In this document: one piece after another, positions 32,819 to 41,637 of the stretch
Layout of the letters: each line of letters starts with the position of its first letter
How positions within the stretch are numbered: position 1 is the first letter of the stretch
Assembly (NCBI RefSeq): GCF_013410405.1
Contig: NZ_JACCFK010000001.1
Coordinates: forward strand, 1,488,001 to 1,552,000
DNA from: Amycolatopsis endophytica
GTDB lineage: Bacteria; Actinomycetota; Actinomycetes; Mycobacteriales; Pseudonocardiaceae
Reading direction: 5' to 3'
DNA length: 64,000 bases
Notes under the pieces: model-generated
The model's database searches: none
The model's input: only the letters and a program-made list of their open reading frames with translations
What the model was told of the DNA's origin: nothing
Translations under genes and position numbers: made by a program

Positions 32819-35116
32819 CTACCTTTCGCGGTCGCGCGAAAGGACCGGAGGCCGACGCACGGAAATACCAGGTGGCTCACCCACGAAAGGCTCGATTTCG
32901 ACGAGCACGTGCTGGCCGGTGCACCCCTGGGAGAGCCGGGAGGAGGGTACGTCGGCGGTGAGCACATTGGGATTGCCGTGCACGCACAGGGAACCGACCG
33001 GGTCGAACCAGGCGCCGGTCGGAAGCTGTACCACACCGGGCCGAAGATCCGTGGCGAGCACGGCGCCCGCGAGACAGGCCCCTCGGTCGTTGAATATCCG
33101 GACGACGTCACCTTCGTCGATGCCGCGCGGCTTTGCGTCCAGAGGATGCAGGCGAACCGCTTCCCGGCCGGCGACCTTCCCACCCTGACTGACTGCGCCG
33201 CCGTCCAGCTGCCCGTGCAGCCTGGTTCGCGGCTGGTTGGCGATGAGCTGCAACGGAAAGCGTTGGGCACGCTCACCGCCGAGCCACTCGACGGGTTCGA
33301 GCCATGCCGGGTGCCCCGGACAGTCGTCGTACCCGAACGCGGCGACTCGCTGGGAAGTGATCTCGATCCTGCCGCTCGGAGTCGCGAGACGGTGTGCCAC
33401 CGGATTGGCACGGAAGTCCGACCAGAGCGTCCGTTCGGAGCTGTCGTTCGGCAACCGGTATTCACCGGCCTCCCAGAAGTCCGGAAAGGACGGTACTGCA
33501 ACGCCCTGGTCCACCAGGCGCTCCCGCCATGACTCGTAGAGATCCACAAGCCATTCACGTGGCGTGCGGCCCTCGGTGAACTGGTCCTCGATGCCCAGTC
33601 GGGCAGCTACCGCACCGAGGATCACGTAGTCGTCCCGTGCCTGCGCATGTGGCTCGGCAATACGGTGCATCGCGATGAGGTGGGTGTCGCGGCGGCCAGA
33701 GCCGAAGTCCTCGCGCTCGAGCGCGGTCGTGGTGGGCAGCACGATGTCCGCGTGCCGGGCGGTGGCGGTCCAGAACGGTTCGTGCACGATGACCGTGTCC
33801 GGCTGGGAGAACGCCTTCCGCAGCCGGTTGAGGTCCTGATGATGGTGAAAGGGGTTGCCTCCGGACCAGTACACGAGACGGATGTCGGGGTAGACGCGTT
33901 CGGTGCCGTCGTAGTGGTAGCGCGTTCCGGGGTTGAGGAGCATATCCGCGATCCGAGCCACCGGGATGAACTGCCGGACAGGGTTGGTGCCCTGTGACAG
34001 GTGCGGCACGCGGAAGTCCGGGCCGATATCGCCGGTGTCGCCCATCGAGCCGTACCCGTGCCCGAACCCGCCGCCGGGCAGGCCGATCTGGCCGAGCATG
34101 GCGGCCAGCGCGATCGCAGCCCACACGGGTTGCTCACCGTGCTCGATCCGTTGCAGGGACCAGGTGACGGTGATGAACGTGCGGTGCACGGCCATACGGC
34201 GGGCGAGGGCGACGATGTCCTCGGGCGGGATCTCGGTCAAGGCACTGGCCCAGGGGGCATCCTTGGCGATGCCGTCCTCGGCGCCGAGGAGGTAACGCTC
34301 GAACTCGGCGTAACCAGTGCAGTAGCGATCGAGGAACTGCCGATCGTGCAGGTCTTCCGTGGCGAGGGTGTGCGCGAGCCCGAGCATAAGCGCGGTGTCG
34401 GTTGCTGGGCGGATGGGATACCACCGGGCCTGGAGACGGTCCGGCAGGTCCTCGCGAAGCGGACTGATCAGGGCGACCTCGACGTTCCGGTCAGCGAGCT
34501 GCGCCAGGAAACCCGGGGTGTGGTGCCGGGTGACACCGCCGGGCGTGACGAACACGTTCTTCTCGGGCACCCCTCCAAAGGCGACGAGGAGTTCGGTGTT
34601 CGCCACGATCGTCGGCCAACTGGAACCGTTGCGCAGGGCGTCCACGGCGCTGCCGACGATGTACGGGAGCACCACCGAGCTGGTGCCGTTGCTGTAGGTG
34701 TTGCGAGAGGAGGTGAAACCACCGAAGGCGTTGAGGAACCGGTGCAACTGGCTTTGGGCGTGGTGGAACCGGCCGGCACTCGCCCAGCCGTAGGAGCCAC
34801 CGTAGATGGCTTCGTTGCCGTGTTCGGACCGCACTCGGAGAAGCTCGGTCGAAAGCAGGTCGAGCGCCTTGTCCCAGCTGACTTCGACGAAGTCCTCGTG
34901 GCCACGTGCCGCATCTGGGCCAGGTCCCCGCTCCAGCCAACCGCGGCGGACGGCGGGCGCGGCGATCCGGGTGGGATCGGTCACCGCGCTCGGCACGTTG
35001 CCGAGCAAGGGCGACGGGGAAGGATCCTCAGGATGGGCAGCCACCTGGAGTGCGCCGTTCTCGTCGAGTCCGGCGGAGAAGGCTCCCCAGTGTGAGGTGC
35101 TCGGCCGCAAGCGCAT
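32819..35116 (-). CDS. Molybdopterin oxidoreductase, BisC/TMAO reductase-like
   Basis: 765-aa Mo-bis-MGD enzyme of the DMSO reductase family, without an N-terminal Fe-S motif, as in biotin sulfoxide reductase. Near the start STSHWGAFSAGLDENGALQV; EVSWDKALDLLSTELLRVRS; GSYGWASAGRFHHAQS; and NTYSNGTSSVVLPYIVG, where the Ser is the likely Mo ligand. It contains AAMLGQIGLPGGGFGHGYGS and a C-terminal MGD-binding domain ending near VEIEPFVG. No Tat signal is visible, so it is likely cytosolic. It may reduce S- or N-oxides (biotin or methionine sulfoxide). Start is uncertain: an ATG 14 codons upstream is in frame; neither has a good Shine-Dalgarno. Confidence 0.88.
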   Translation of the reverse strand: MRLRPSTSHWGAFSAGLDENGALQVAAHPEDPSPSPLLGNVPSAVTDPTRIAAPAVRRGWLERGPGPDAARGHEDFVEVSWDKALDLLSTELLRVRSEHGNEAIYGGSYGWASAGRFHHAQSQLHRFLNAFGGFTSSRNTYSNGTSSVVLPYIVGSAVDALRNGSSWPTIVANTELLVAFGGVPEKNVFVTPGGVTRHHTPGFLAQLADRNVEVALISPLREDLPDRLQARWYPIRPATDTALMLGLAHTLATEDLHDRQFLDRYCTGYAEFERYLLGAEDGIAKDAPWASALTEIPPEDIVALARRMAVHRTFITVTWSLQRIEHGEQPVWAAIALAAMLGQIGLPGGGFGHGYGSMGDTGDIGPDFRVPHLSQGTNPVRQFIPVARIADMLLNPGTRYHYDGTERVYPDIRLVYWSGGNPFHHHQDLNRLRKAFSQPDTVIVHEPFWTATARHADIVLPTTTALEREDFGSGRRDTHLIAMHRIAEPHAQARDDYVILGAVAARLGIEDQFTEGRTPREWLVDLYESWRERLVDQGVAVPSFPDFWEAGEYRLPNDSSERTLWSDFRANPVAHRLATPSGRIEITSQRVAAFGYDDCPGHPAWLEPVEWLGGERAQRFPLQLIANQPRTRLHGQLDGGAVSQGGKVAGREAVRLHPLDAKPRGIDEGDVVRIFNDRGACLAGAVLATDLRPGVVQLPTGAWFDPVGSLCVHGNPNVLTADVPSSRLSQGCTGQHVLVEIEPFVGEPPGISVRRPPVLSRDRER

Positions 35117-35477
35117 AGGTCTACAACTACCAGGAAGGATGGTGATTGCCTCTGGCATGAGACGGTGACGTCGTCCATGGACGGGCAAGGCTGACCACCG
35201 AGGTCACGACGGGCGAATGCTGGCGAGGTCCGACGACGTCGCCCTCGAATCCCACAGCATCATGCCCCTTTCCACCGGCAACCGCGTCGGACGACCAATG
35301 CGTGTTGTGTCAGTGGCCGAGTACGCCCTGATCATGATGGCCGCCGCGAGGCGGGCCCCGTGGCCTGACCTGTACCCGACGGCGCCCCACTGCCCCGCAC
35401 GGGCAGCACGACAGCGGCAGCGCGAGCGGGAGCGCGAAGTGGCAGCGGGAGCGGGAGCGGGAGCGCGAAGCGGCAGC
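35117..35477. other. Intergenic stretch, no gene seen
   Basis: About 360 bases between the molybdoenzyme start and the 17-base repeat. The right half (35400-35477) becomes a purine-rich GCGGGAGCGGGAGC-type simple sequence that grades into the tandem repeat. No ribosome site or domain is visible in either strand. Confidence 0.5.
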
Positions 35478-35562
35478 GCGGGCTTGGCGGCGGCGCGGGC
35501 TTGGCGGCGGCGCGGGCTTGGCGGCGGCGCGGGCTTGGCGGCGGCGCGGGCTTGGCGGCGGC
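35478..35562. repeat. Tandem repeat, 5 exact copies of a 17-base unit
   Basis: Unit GCGGGCTTGGCGGCGGC, five perfect copies in a row. It lies 30 bases after the 3' end of the reductase-rhodanese fusion (read on the minus strand). Unit length is not a multiple of 3, so it does not encode a protein repeat. Confidence 0.9.
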
Positions 35563-35592
35563 GGGCCCCGACGTCAGGGCCCGCCACCGGCG

Positions 35593-37398
35593 TCAGGGCT
35601 TCGGGCCGGTCGCCGCCGGGCGGTCGGGTTGGTTCGACCACTGGGACCACGAGCCGGGGTACAAGGCTGCGTCGATTCCGGCGATGGCCAGTGCCGCGAC
35701 TTCGTGAGCCGCGGTCACACCTGAACCGCAGTAGACGCCGACTGGGCCTTCGGCAGCGCCGAGCTCGCGGAAGCGTGTGCCGAGCTCTCCGGCCGAGCGG
35801 AAGCGACCGTCGGGGGTGAGGTTGTCGCTGGTCGGTGCGCTGACGGCACCGGGGATGTGGCCGGCTCGCGGGTCCACAGGTTCCTGCTCGCCGCGGTAGC
35901 GCTCCCCGGCGCGCGCGTCGAGGAGCGCACCCTGGTCCGGCAACGCGGCCGCTTCGTCCATGGAGAGAACGGGCAGGTGTCCGGGTTCCAGGACGACATC
36001 GCCCGGGTTCGGGACGCGTCCGAAGCCGGTCTCCAGTGGCCGGTCGTTCCACGCGGCGAGCCCGCCGTCGAGGAGCCGCACGTCCGCGACCCCGGCCCAG
36101 CGCAACAGCCACCAGGCACGGGCGGCGGCGAGGTTTCCGCTGTTGTCGTACGCGACGACGGTGGAATTCGCGTGGATGCCCCACCGGCGAGCCGCGGCCT
36201 GGAGGGCCTCCACGTCCGGAATCGGGTGTCGTCCTTGCGCGGGTGAGGCCGGGGCCGCGAGTTCCGTGTCGAGGTCGACGTACACCGCTCCCGGTAGGTG
36301 GCCGTCAAGGAAGTGACGGTGCCCATTCGGATCGCCCAGCGCCCAGCGCACGTCCAGCAAGACCGGCGGGTCGGCCGACTCGAGCCGGCGCTGGAGTTCG
36401 TCCGTGCTCACCAGCACCGGGGGACGAGACAGCGCGAGTTCGGCGAAATCGGCGGATCCGGGGGCTTCACCGCGGGCGGCGGCCAGTGCAAGTCGTCGTT
36501 GCAGGGCTTCGTTCAGTGGCGTCGGCACGCCGTGCAGCCGTCCCAGGAGGACGATTTCGCCGTTGAGGAAGTCACCCTCAACCGAACCGGTGCCGCGGAC
36601 CAGGCTCTGTCGGGTCGAACTGCCGCCGCGAGCACGACCCGGGATCTCCACCGGGTCCGCCGCGGCAGTGTCTACTTCGGACTCCTTACGCAGGTCGGCC
36701 GGATCTATGCCGGCTGCGGCCAGCACCCGGCGACCTTCGGTGCGGACGTCCTTCCCGAAGGATGCGGCGCGCGCGTCCAGCCCGAACAAGGCGTCGACAG
36801 CGTTGCCCAGGTTGGCGAGCAGCTTGCCGGCCTTCCACCGCAGCAGGTCCGGCACGATCTGGACGCCGAAGCCCGCGGTCCGCAGGTCAGCGGCGATCTG
36901 TTCGAGGCGAGGGTCGTCGCCGGACGGGAACTGTCCCAGCCACAGGATCCCGGACGTCTCGGCGCCCTGGGCGCTGACCTCGCCGGGCTCCAAATAGGAC
37001 GTCGGCATCCACAGGGACGCCCCGAACACCGGGGCGAACCGGCGCAGGGCCGCGCGCTCGTTCTCCAAACCGTTCTGCAACATCAGCACGGGCAGATCGG
37101 CGGCGACGCCCGAACCGGCGGGGCGCCAGGCCCATTCCTGGAGTACCTCCTCGGTGTTCTGGGTCTTGGTCGCCACCACCAGGACGTCGTCCGGAGCGAG
37201 TTCCACCTCGGCGGCGCCGGTCGCGACCGGAATCCGTACGAGCTGCTCGCCGGACGGCCGGAAGTACCTCAGACCCCGCTCGCGGATCCTCGCGCCGTGC
37301 TCGCCACGAGCGATCAGCACGGACGGAACACCGGCGAGTTGCAGTTGAGCGGCGACGGTCGAGCCGACCGCGCCCGCCCCGATGATGACGTAGCGCAT
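35593..37398 (-). CDS. Fusion: ketopantoate reductase-like (ApbA/PanE) + rhodanese sulfurtransferase
   Basis: 601 aa. Residues 1-310 are an ApbA-type reductase: MRYVIIGAGAVGSTVAAQLQ (NADPH motif), VLVVATKTQNTEEVLQ, LMLQNGLENE, and a helical C domain with LLRWKAGKLLANLGNAVDAL and VEGDFLNGEIVLLGRLHG. Residues about 320-601 are a double rhodanese: LLDVRWALGDPNG, then the active domain ending in GVYCGSGVTAAHEVAALAIA, with the CGSGVTA loop of 3-mercaptopyruvate-type enzymes. No stop or frame break lies between the halves and the frame quality is even. PanE reduces ketopantoate in CoA biosynthesis; rhodaneses transfer sulfur. The joint role is unknown. Start ATG lacks a clear Shine-Dalgarno. Confidence 0.85.
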   Translation of the reverse strand: MRYVIIGAGAVGSTVAAQLQLAGVPSVLIARGEHGARIRERGLRYFRPSGEQLVRIPVATGAAEVELAPDDVLVVATKTQNTEEVLQEWAWRPAGSGVAADLPVLMLQNGLENERAALRRFAPVFGASLWMPTSYLEPGEVSAQGAETSGILWLGQFPSGDDPRLEQIAADLRTAGFGVQIVPDLLRWKAGKLLANLGNAVDALFGLDARAASFGKDVRTEGRRVLAAAGIDPADLRKESEVDTAAADPVEIPGRARGGSSTRQSLVRGTGSVEGDFLNGEIVLLGRLHGVPTPLNEALQRRLALAAARGEAPGSADFAELALSRPPVLVSTDELQRRLESADPPVLLDVRWALGDPNGHRHFLDGHLPGAVYVDLDTELAAPASPAQGRHPIPDVEALQAAARRWGIHANSTVVAYDNSGNLAAARAWWLLRWAGVADVRLLDGGLAAWNDRPLETGFGRVPNPGDVVLEPGHLPVLSMDEAAALPDQGALLDARAGERYRGEQEPVDPRAGHIPGAVSAPTSDNLTPDGRFRSAGELGTRFRELGAAEGPVGVYCGSGVTAAHEVAALAIAGIDAALYPGSWSQWSNQPDRPAATGPKP

Positions 37399-38223
37399 GA
37401 GTCCATGGTGCCCGATCTGCGCCGCCGCTGATGTCGAGCAGGGTCGGCGGTCTGGAGACGTGCCGGATGGGTGTTTGCCGACACTCGACAGCGCGGCCGA
37501 CCGGGCGCCAGGCGGGGCAGGCGAGCAGCCGGCGGTGAGCGGTCGGCGCTCACGCGGGCAGCCGGGCGTCGGCACGTAGTTGGCCGCGCGGCGATGAGCG
37601 GCCGGGCCGCGACAGGCAGCCGGGCCGCGACAGGCGTTCAGCCGGGCGACAGGCACTTGGCGTTGTGGCGAGCAGTCCGGCTGCGGCGGACGGCCGGGCG
37701 ACGGCAGCCGATCAGCAGGACGACCAGGCAGCCAGCACTTTCACCAACAGCCCGGCTGCGGGGATCAGCAGGGCTGCGGGCGCCATGCCGGGCAATCAGC
37801 CGGGCGACAGGCAGCCAACACTTTTCGGCAACAGGCGGGCGGCCGGGCGATGAGCGGCCGGGACGCGACAGGCGGCTGGGATGCGACCAGGCGGGCGGCC
37901 GGGCGACAGGCACTTGGCGTTGTGGCGAGCAGTCCGGCTGCGGCGGACGGCCGGGCAACCCCAGGCGAACACCAGGCCGACCAGGCAGCCAGCACTTTCG
38001 CCAACAGCGGGTCAGCGGCGAGCAGCTGAGCGGTGAGCGGCCGGGCAACGCCAGGCGATCAGCAGGACGACAGGCGGTCGGCGCTTTCGCGAGCAGCCGG
38101 GGCTGCGACAGGCAGTGGGCGACCGGGTGGCGGGCGCACGACCTCAGCGTGCGTGCTCGGCTCCGGTCAGCGAGTACTCGGGGGCTCGATCTGTCCGGCG
38201 TTGCACGCCGGACCCACGGCTCC

Positions 38224-38292
38224 GTCACCACATCGGCTCCGCACCACATCGGCTCCGTGACCACATCGGCTCCGTGACCACATCGGCTCCGC
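38224..38292. repeat. Four copies of a 16-17-base repeat
   Basis: Unit (TG)ACCACATCGGCTCCG, four copies, followed by degenerate CGATCACAG-type variants to about 38390. Confidence 0.8.
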
Positions 38293-38508
38293 GATCACAG
38301 TCGCGCCGTGCCACAGCGGCTCCGCGATCACAGCGCCGCGCGATCACAGTGGCGCCGTGCCGCAGCAACTCTGCGCCGCAGCGACTCCGTGGGCCGCAGT
38401 GATCGAGCGATCACCGGCAACGGCCACTCGACCACGAGCGCGTAGCGGAAACGCGCAACATCGGGCGACCACAAAGGCCCTCAGCGACCGCGAAAGACCG
38501 CGCCGACC

Positions 38509-38616
38509 AACCCGGCCAACCCGGCCAACCCGGCCATCCCGGCCAACCCGGCCATCCCGGCCATCCCGGCCATCCCGGCCATCCCGGCCATCCCGGCCAT
38601 CCCGGCCATCCCGGCC
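38509..38616. repeat. Twelve copies of a 9-base repeat
   Basis: Unit A(A/T)CCCGGCC, 12 back-to-back copies; only the second base varies. It is 118 bases upstream of the L,D-transpeptidase start. Confidence 0.9.
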
Positions 38617-38734
38617 GAGTGGAGCATCCCGGTCGAACCTCGTGCAACAAGATCGTGACCTGCGGGGCTCAACCGGGCCGCCCCGCGGGACGTCTATCGC
38701 CGTGTAGGGAACGGACGAGACCTGGGGGAACGGC

Positions 38735-39346
38735 GTGAGTGTGAAGAAGATCGTGGCCGCCGTGATGGGCGCCCTGGTGCTCACCGCTTGCGGGAACGCC
38801 ACCGAGCAAGCGACGGGCGTCCGGGACGTGGCCGCCACCGCCGCCACCGCCGCCGACACCACCACCCCCGCCGCGCCGGTGACCACCACGACCGCCCCGC
38901 CGTCCACCACCACCGAGGCACCCGCCACCACCAGCAACAGCTCCAGCACGAAATCCACCACCAAGAAGACCACGACGTCCACCAGGAAAGCTTCCGCGGG
39001 CGTCCCCTGCGCGGCCACGGCCGAGGCGTGCGTCGACCTCTCCGCGCGCAAAGCGTGGCTGCTCGAGGACGGCGAGGTGGTCTACGGCCCGGTCCAGATC
39101 ATGCCCGGTATGCCCAGCAACCCGACCCCGGTCGGCACCTTCAGCGTCACCTCGAAGGTCAAGAACTACCACAGCCGCGAGTTCGACGCCCCCATGCCGA
39201 ACTCGGTCTTCTTCCAGCCCGGCATCGCCTTCCACCAGGGCAGCCTGTCGAAGTACTCGCACGGCTGCATCCACCTGTCGAACGGCGCGTCGGCCAGGTT
39301 CTTCTCCACGCTGTCCGCCGGGGACACCGTCCAGGTGGTCCGCTAG
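38735..39346 (+). CDS. L,D-transpeptidase (YkuD) lipoprotein
   Basis: 203-aa exported lipoprotein. Signal with lipobox ALVLTACG (lipid Cys about residue 19). A Thr/Ser/Pro/Lys-rich stalk covers residues 25-88. The catalytic YkuD domain follows, with GTFSVTSKVKNYHSREFD and SKYSHGCIHLSNGASARFF, giving the His-x-Cys-His-Leu type active site (SHGCIHLS). L,D-transpeptidases make 3-3 crosslinks in peptidoglycan and are targets of carbapenems. The GTG start and poor Shine-Dalgarno are typical here. It is convergent with the LuxR-type regulator of the ini region, whose stop overlaps it by 4 bases. Confidence 0.92.
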   Translation: MSVKKIVAAVMGALVLTACGNATEQATGVRDVAATAATAADTTTPAAPVTTTTAPPSTTTEAPATTSNSSSTKSTTKKTTTSTRKASAGVPCAATAEACVDLSARKAWLLEDGEVVYGPVQIMPGMPSNPTPVGTFSVTSKVKNYHSREFDAPMPNSVFFQPGIAFHQGSLSKYSHGCIHLSNGASARFFSTLSAGDTVQVVR

Positions 39347-41637
39347 GCCGACACCTGCACGATCTCCCGCAGCTCGGCCAGCAGCTCACCACGACTGCCC
39401 GACCCGAGCCGCTGCCGCATCCGCGCCATGTGGTGTTCGACCGTCTTCGCGGAGATGAACAACCGGTCGCCGATCTGCTTGTACGTCAACCCGGCGACCA
39501 CCAGCTCCGCGACCTGCCGCTCCCGCTCGCTCAACCGCACGCCACCCGCGTGCTCCACCGCTTCCCGGCCCGGCCTGCCCTGGAGCACCCGCGCGCAGTC
39601 CAGCAACACGACCATCGCCTTGCGGTCCGACGTCCGGATCGCCGCCTGGCCGGCCAACCGCGCACCGTCCCAGCACAGGCCGACCCCGTGCAGCTCACGC
39701 GCCGCCGACTCGACCGCCGCCGCGTCGACCTCCCCGCCCAGCACCTCCAGCCAGCACTCGGCCGCGCGCGCGATCGTCGCGAAGTACGGTCCCGACGAGG
39801 ATGCCTCAGTCAGCGCCGCGGCGTGTGCGGCGGCCTCCTCGGGCTGCTCGGCGATCACTGCCGCGTGCAAACCGCTCCAGTGCAGCGCGCTCGCCCACAA
39901 CGGCGGATCCCCCAGGCCGGCCAGCAACTCCCGCGCCTGCCGCAGGTGCGGTGCCAGCCGGTCACGTTCCCCGAGCCGCGCCGCGGCCACCTCGAACTCG
40001 CCGAACGGCAGGAACGTGAACAGGTCTACCGGATGCCGGATCACCGCCTCACGCGCCTGGATCCAGATCCGCCGCAACCCCGCCAGATCGCTCGCGCGGC
40101 GCGCCAGCCCGACCCGCAACCCGACCGCGAACAGCCAGTCCCGCGGCGACAACTGGTCACCCGCCGACCGCAGCTGCGCTGTCGCGCCCTCCTCGTCGCC
40201 TCGCAGCATCGCGATCCACGCCAGCAGCAGCCGGTGCCGCGGCACCAGCACCCCCGACGAAATCGCGCGCTCCAGCAACGGTTCCGCGATCGCGGCTTCA
40301 CCGGAGTGCAGCGCCACCAGCGCGCCGAGCGCCGCCGGACTGTCCGGCAGCAGGACACGGTCTGACACCGGCTCCAGCATCTCGGCCGAACGGATCAAAG
40401 TGGACAGCGCGACCGCTGGCTGACCGGTCACCGACTCCAGAACACCCTGCGCCGCGGAGGAAACAGCGCCGGACAGCAGTGTCGGCGGACCGTCCACGGC
40501 GGACTTCGCAAGCAGCTTCTCGGCCTCGGCGAGCCGCCCGGATCCGGCCAGCCCGACCACCGCGAAGCAGCGTGCCGCGGACGTGTCGGACCACTGGAAC
40601 AGTTCCGCGCTGCGTGCCAGCTGACCACGGTGCGCCAGCGCCGCGCCCGCGACCTGCGCCCCTTCCGCCCGGTCCGCGGCCTCGTCGGAGGCGATCACCT
40701 CATCCGCCAGCTGGAGCGCGGTGTCGAAGTCGCCGGTGCGCGCGACCGCCTCCGCCCAGCGGGAACCGACCGCCGCCGTCGGGCGCCCGGCCCGCACCGC
40801 GGCCTCGTACAACCGCGCGGCCAGCGCGGGCTCCCCGGTGGCCTCCGTCGCGGCGACCTCGAACGCGGCCGCGGCGTCGGCGCCGGTCACGCCGGTCCCG
40901 ACCAGCGGGCGGACCAGGCCCAGCACCGGTCCGCCGCGGTCCAGCTGACGCCGGATGAGCCGCAGCCGCAACGCGATCCGCCGGTCCGCGGGCACCAGTT
41001 CACGCAACGCCCGCGCCGCGACCGGCAGCAACCGGCCGTCCGGGCCGAGGAAGCCGGTGGCGCGCACGGCCTCCGTGGTCGCCGGGGACAGGCCCAGCGC
41101 CGTGAGCAGGTCCGGATCGGCACCGGCTTCGGCCGCCAGCAGGTGACACAACGAGTCCTCGCCCGCCTGGTCCAGCTCGTGCCGGAACGCCGCGAGCAGC
41201 TCGCCGTCACCCGCGGCCAGCAACCGCACGAATCCCGGCACCCCCGCGGTCTGCGCCTGCACGGCCTCGGCCTGCATCGCGCGACCGGCCCTGGCCAGGA
41301 AGGTCTCCGTACGGAGCCGGTCGAACGGCCGCAGCACCAGCTGCCCGTGCAGCCTGCCGAGCACCTGGTTCAGCCCGGACGGCCGCGGGTGCGGTCGCGC
41401 GGCGACGACCAGCCCGGCCGCGTCGTCGTCGAGGTGCCGGGCCACCTCGGACAGTTCGGCCTCGGACAGCAGATGGGCGTCGTCGACCAGCCGGACACCG
41501 GGCGAACCGGCCAGGTGGCCGAGCACGGCGGTCTTGCCGTAGCCGCCGGGGGCCACGATCGCCAGGCGGACCGGCGCGAGCCTGCCGGACTTGATCGCCG
41601 CGCAGACCCGCTCGGTGGGTTCGTCCAGCAGGATCAC
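39343..41637 (-). CDS. LuxR-family ATPase regulator (IniR-like)
   Basis: 764-aa STAND/MalT-type regulator. N-terminal P-loop IVAPGGYGKTAVLGHLAG (about residues 26-43) with Walker B-like VRLVDDAH. A long helical middle region resembles TPR-like repeats. A C-terminal LuxR HTH follows: LSERERQVAELVVAGLTYKQ, then ISAKTVEHHMARMRQRL. Overall plan matches mycobacterial IniR, which activates iniBAC under wall stress. GTG at 41637 overlaps the Hsp70-like stop (GTGA), so they are made together. It lies on the other strand from iniB, which it may control. A longer frame upstream crosses into the Hsp70 gene and is rejected. Confidence 0.85.
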   Translation of the reverse strand: MILLDEPTERVCAAIKSGRLAPVRLAIVAPGGYGKTAVLGHLAGSPGVRLVDDAHLLSEAELSEVARHLDDDAAGLVVAARPHPRPSGLNQVLGRLHGQLVLRPFDRLRTETFLARAGRAMQAEAVQAQTAGVPGFVRLLAAGDGELLAAFRHELDQAGEDSLCHLLAAEAGADPDLLTALGLSPATTEAVRATGFLGPDGRLLPVAARALRELVPADRRIALRLRLIRRQLDRGGPVLGLVRPLVGTGVTGADAAAAFEVAATEATGEPALAARLYEAAVRAGRPTAAVGSRWAEAVARTGDFDTALQLADEVIASDEAADRAEGAQVAGAALAHRGQLARSAELFQWSDTSAARCFAVVGLAGSGRLAEAEKLLAKSAVDGPPTLLSGAVSSAAQGVLESVTGQPAVALSTLIRSAEMLEPVSDRVLLPDSPAALGALVALHSGEAAIAEPLLERAISSGVLVPRHRLLLAWIAMLRGDEEGATAQLRSAGDQLSPRDWLFAVGLRVGLARRASDLAGLRRIWIQAREAVIRHPVDLFTFLPFGEFEVAAARLGERDRLAPHLRQARELLAGLGDPPLWASALHWSGLHAAVIAEQPEEAAAHAAALTEASSSGPYFATIARAAECWLEVLGGEVDAAAVESAARELHGVGLCWDGARLAGQAAIRTSDRKAMVVLLDCARVLQGRPGREAVEHAGGVRLSERERQVAELVVAGLTYKQIGDRLFISAKTVEHHMARMRQRLGSGSRGELLAELREIVQVSA

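Larger units (their letters stand above)
37399..38734. repeat. Repeat-filled 1.3-kb spacer
   Basis: No gene is supportable here. A 59-base perfect direct repeat occurs at 37641-37699 and 37898-37956; the flanks (to 37751 and 38008) also match at the same 257-base offset, so this is a diverged tandem duplication. Smaller arrays at 38224 and 38509 follow. Frames are open on both strands only because of the skewed composition. Confidence 0.75.

Noticed and set aside
36298..37431. 377-codon plus-strand frame opposite the reductase domain
   Set aside because: Shadow frame without motifs; the minus strand has intact PanE and rhodanese motifs.
38509..38616. Nine-base repeat as a protein repeat (RPTRPS or GMA-type)
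   Set aside because: Open in several frames only because the unit is a multiple of three; no start, ribosome site or flanking domain.
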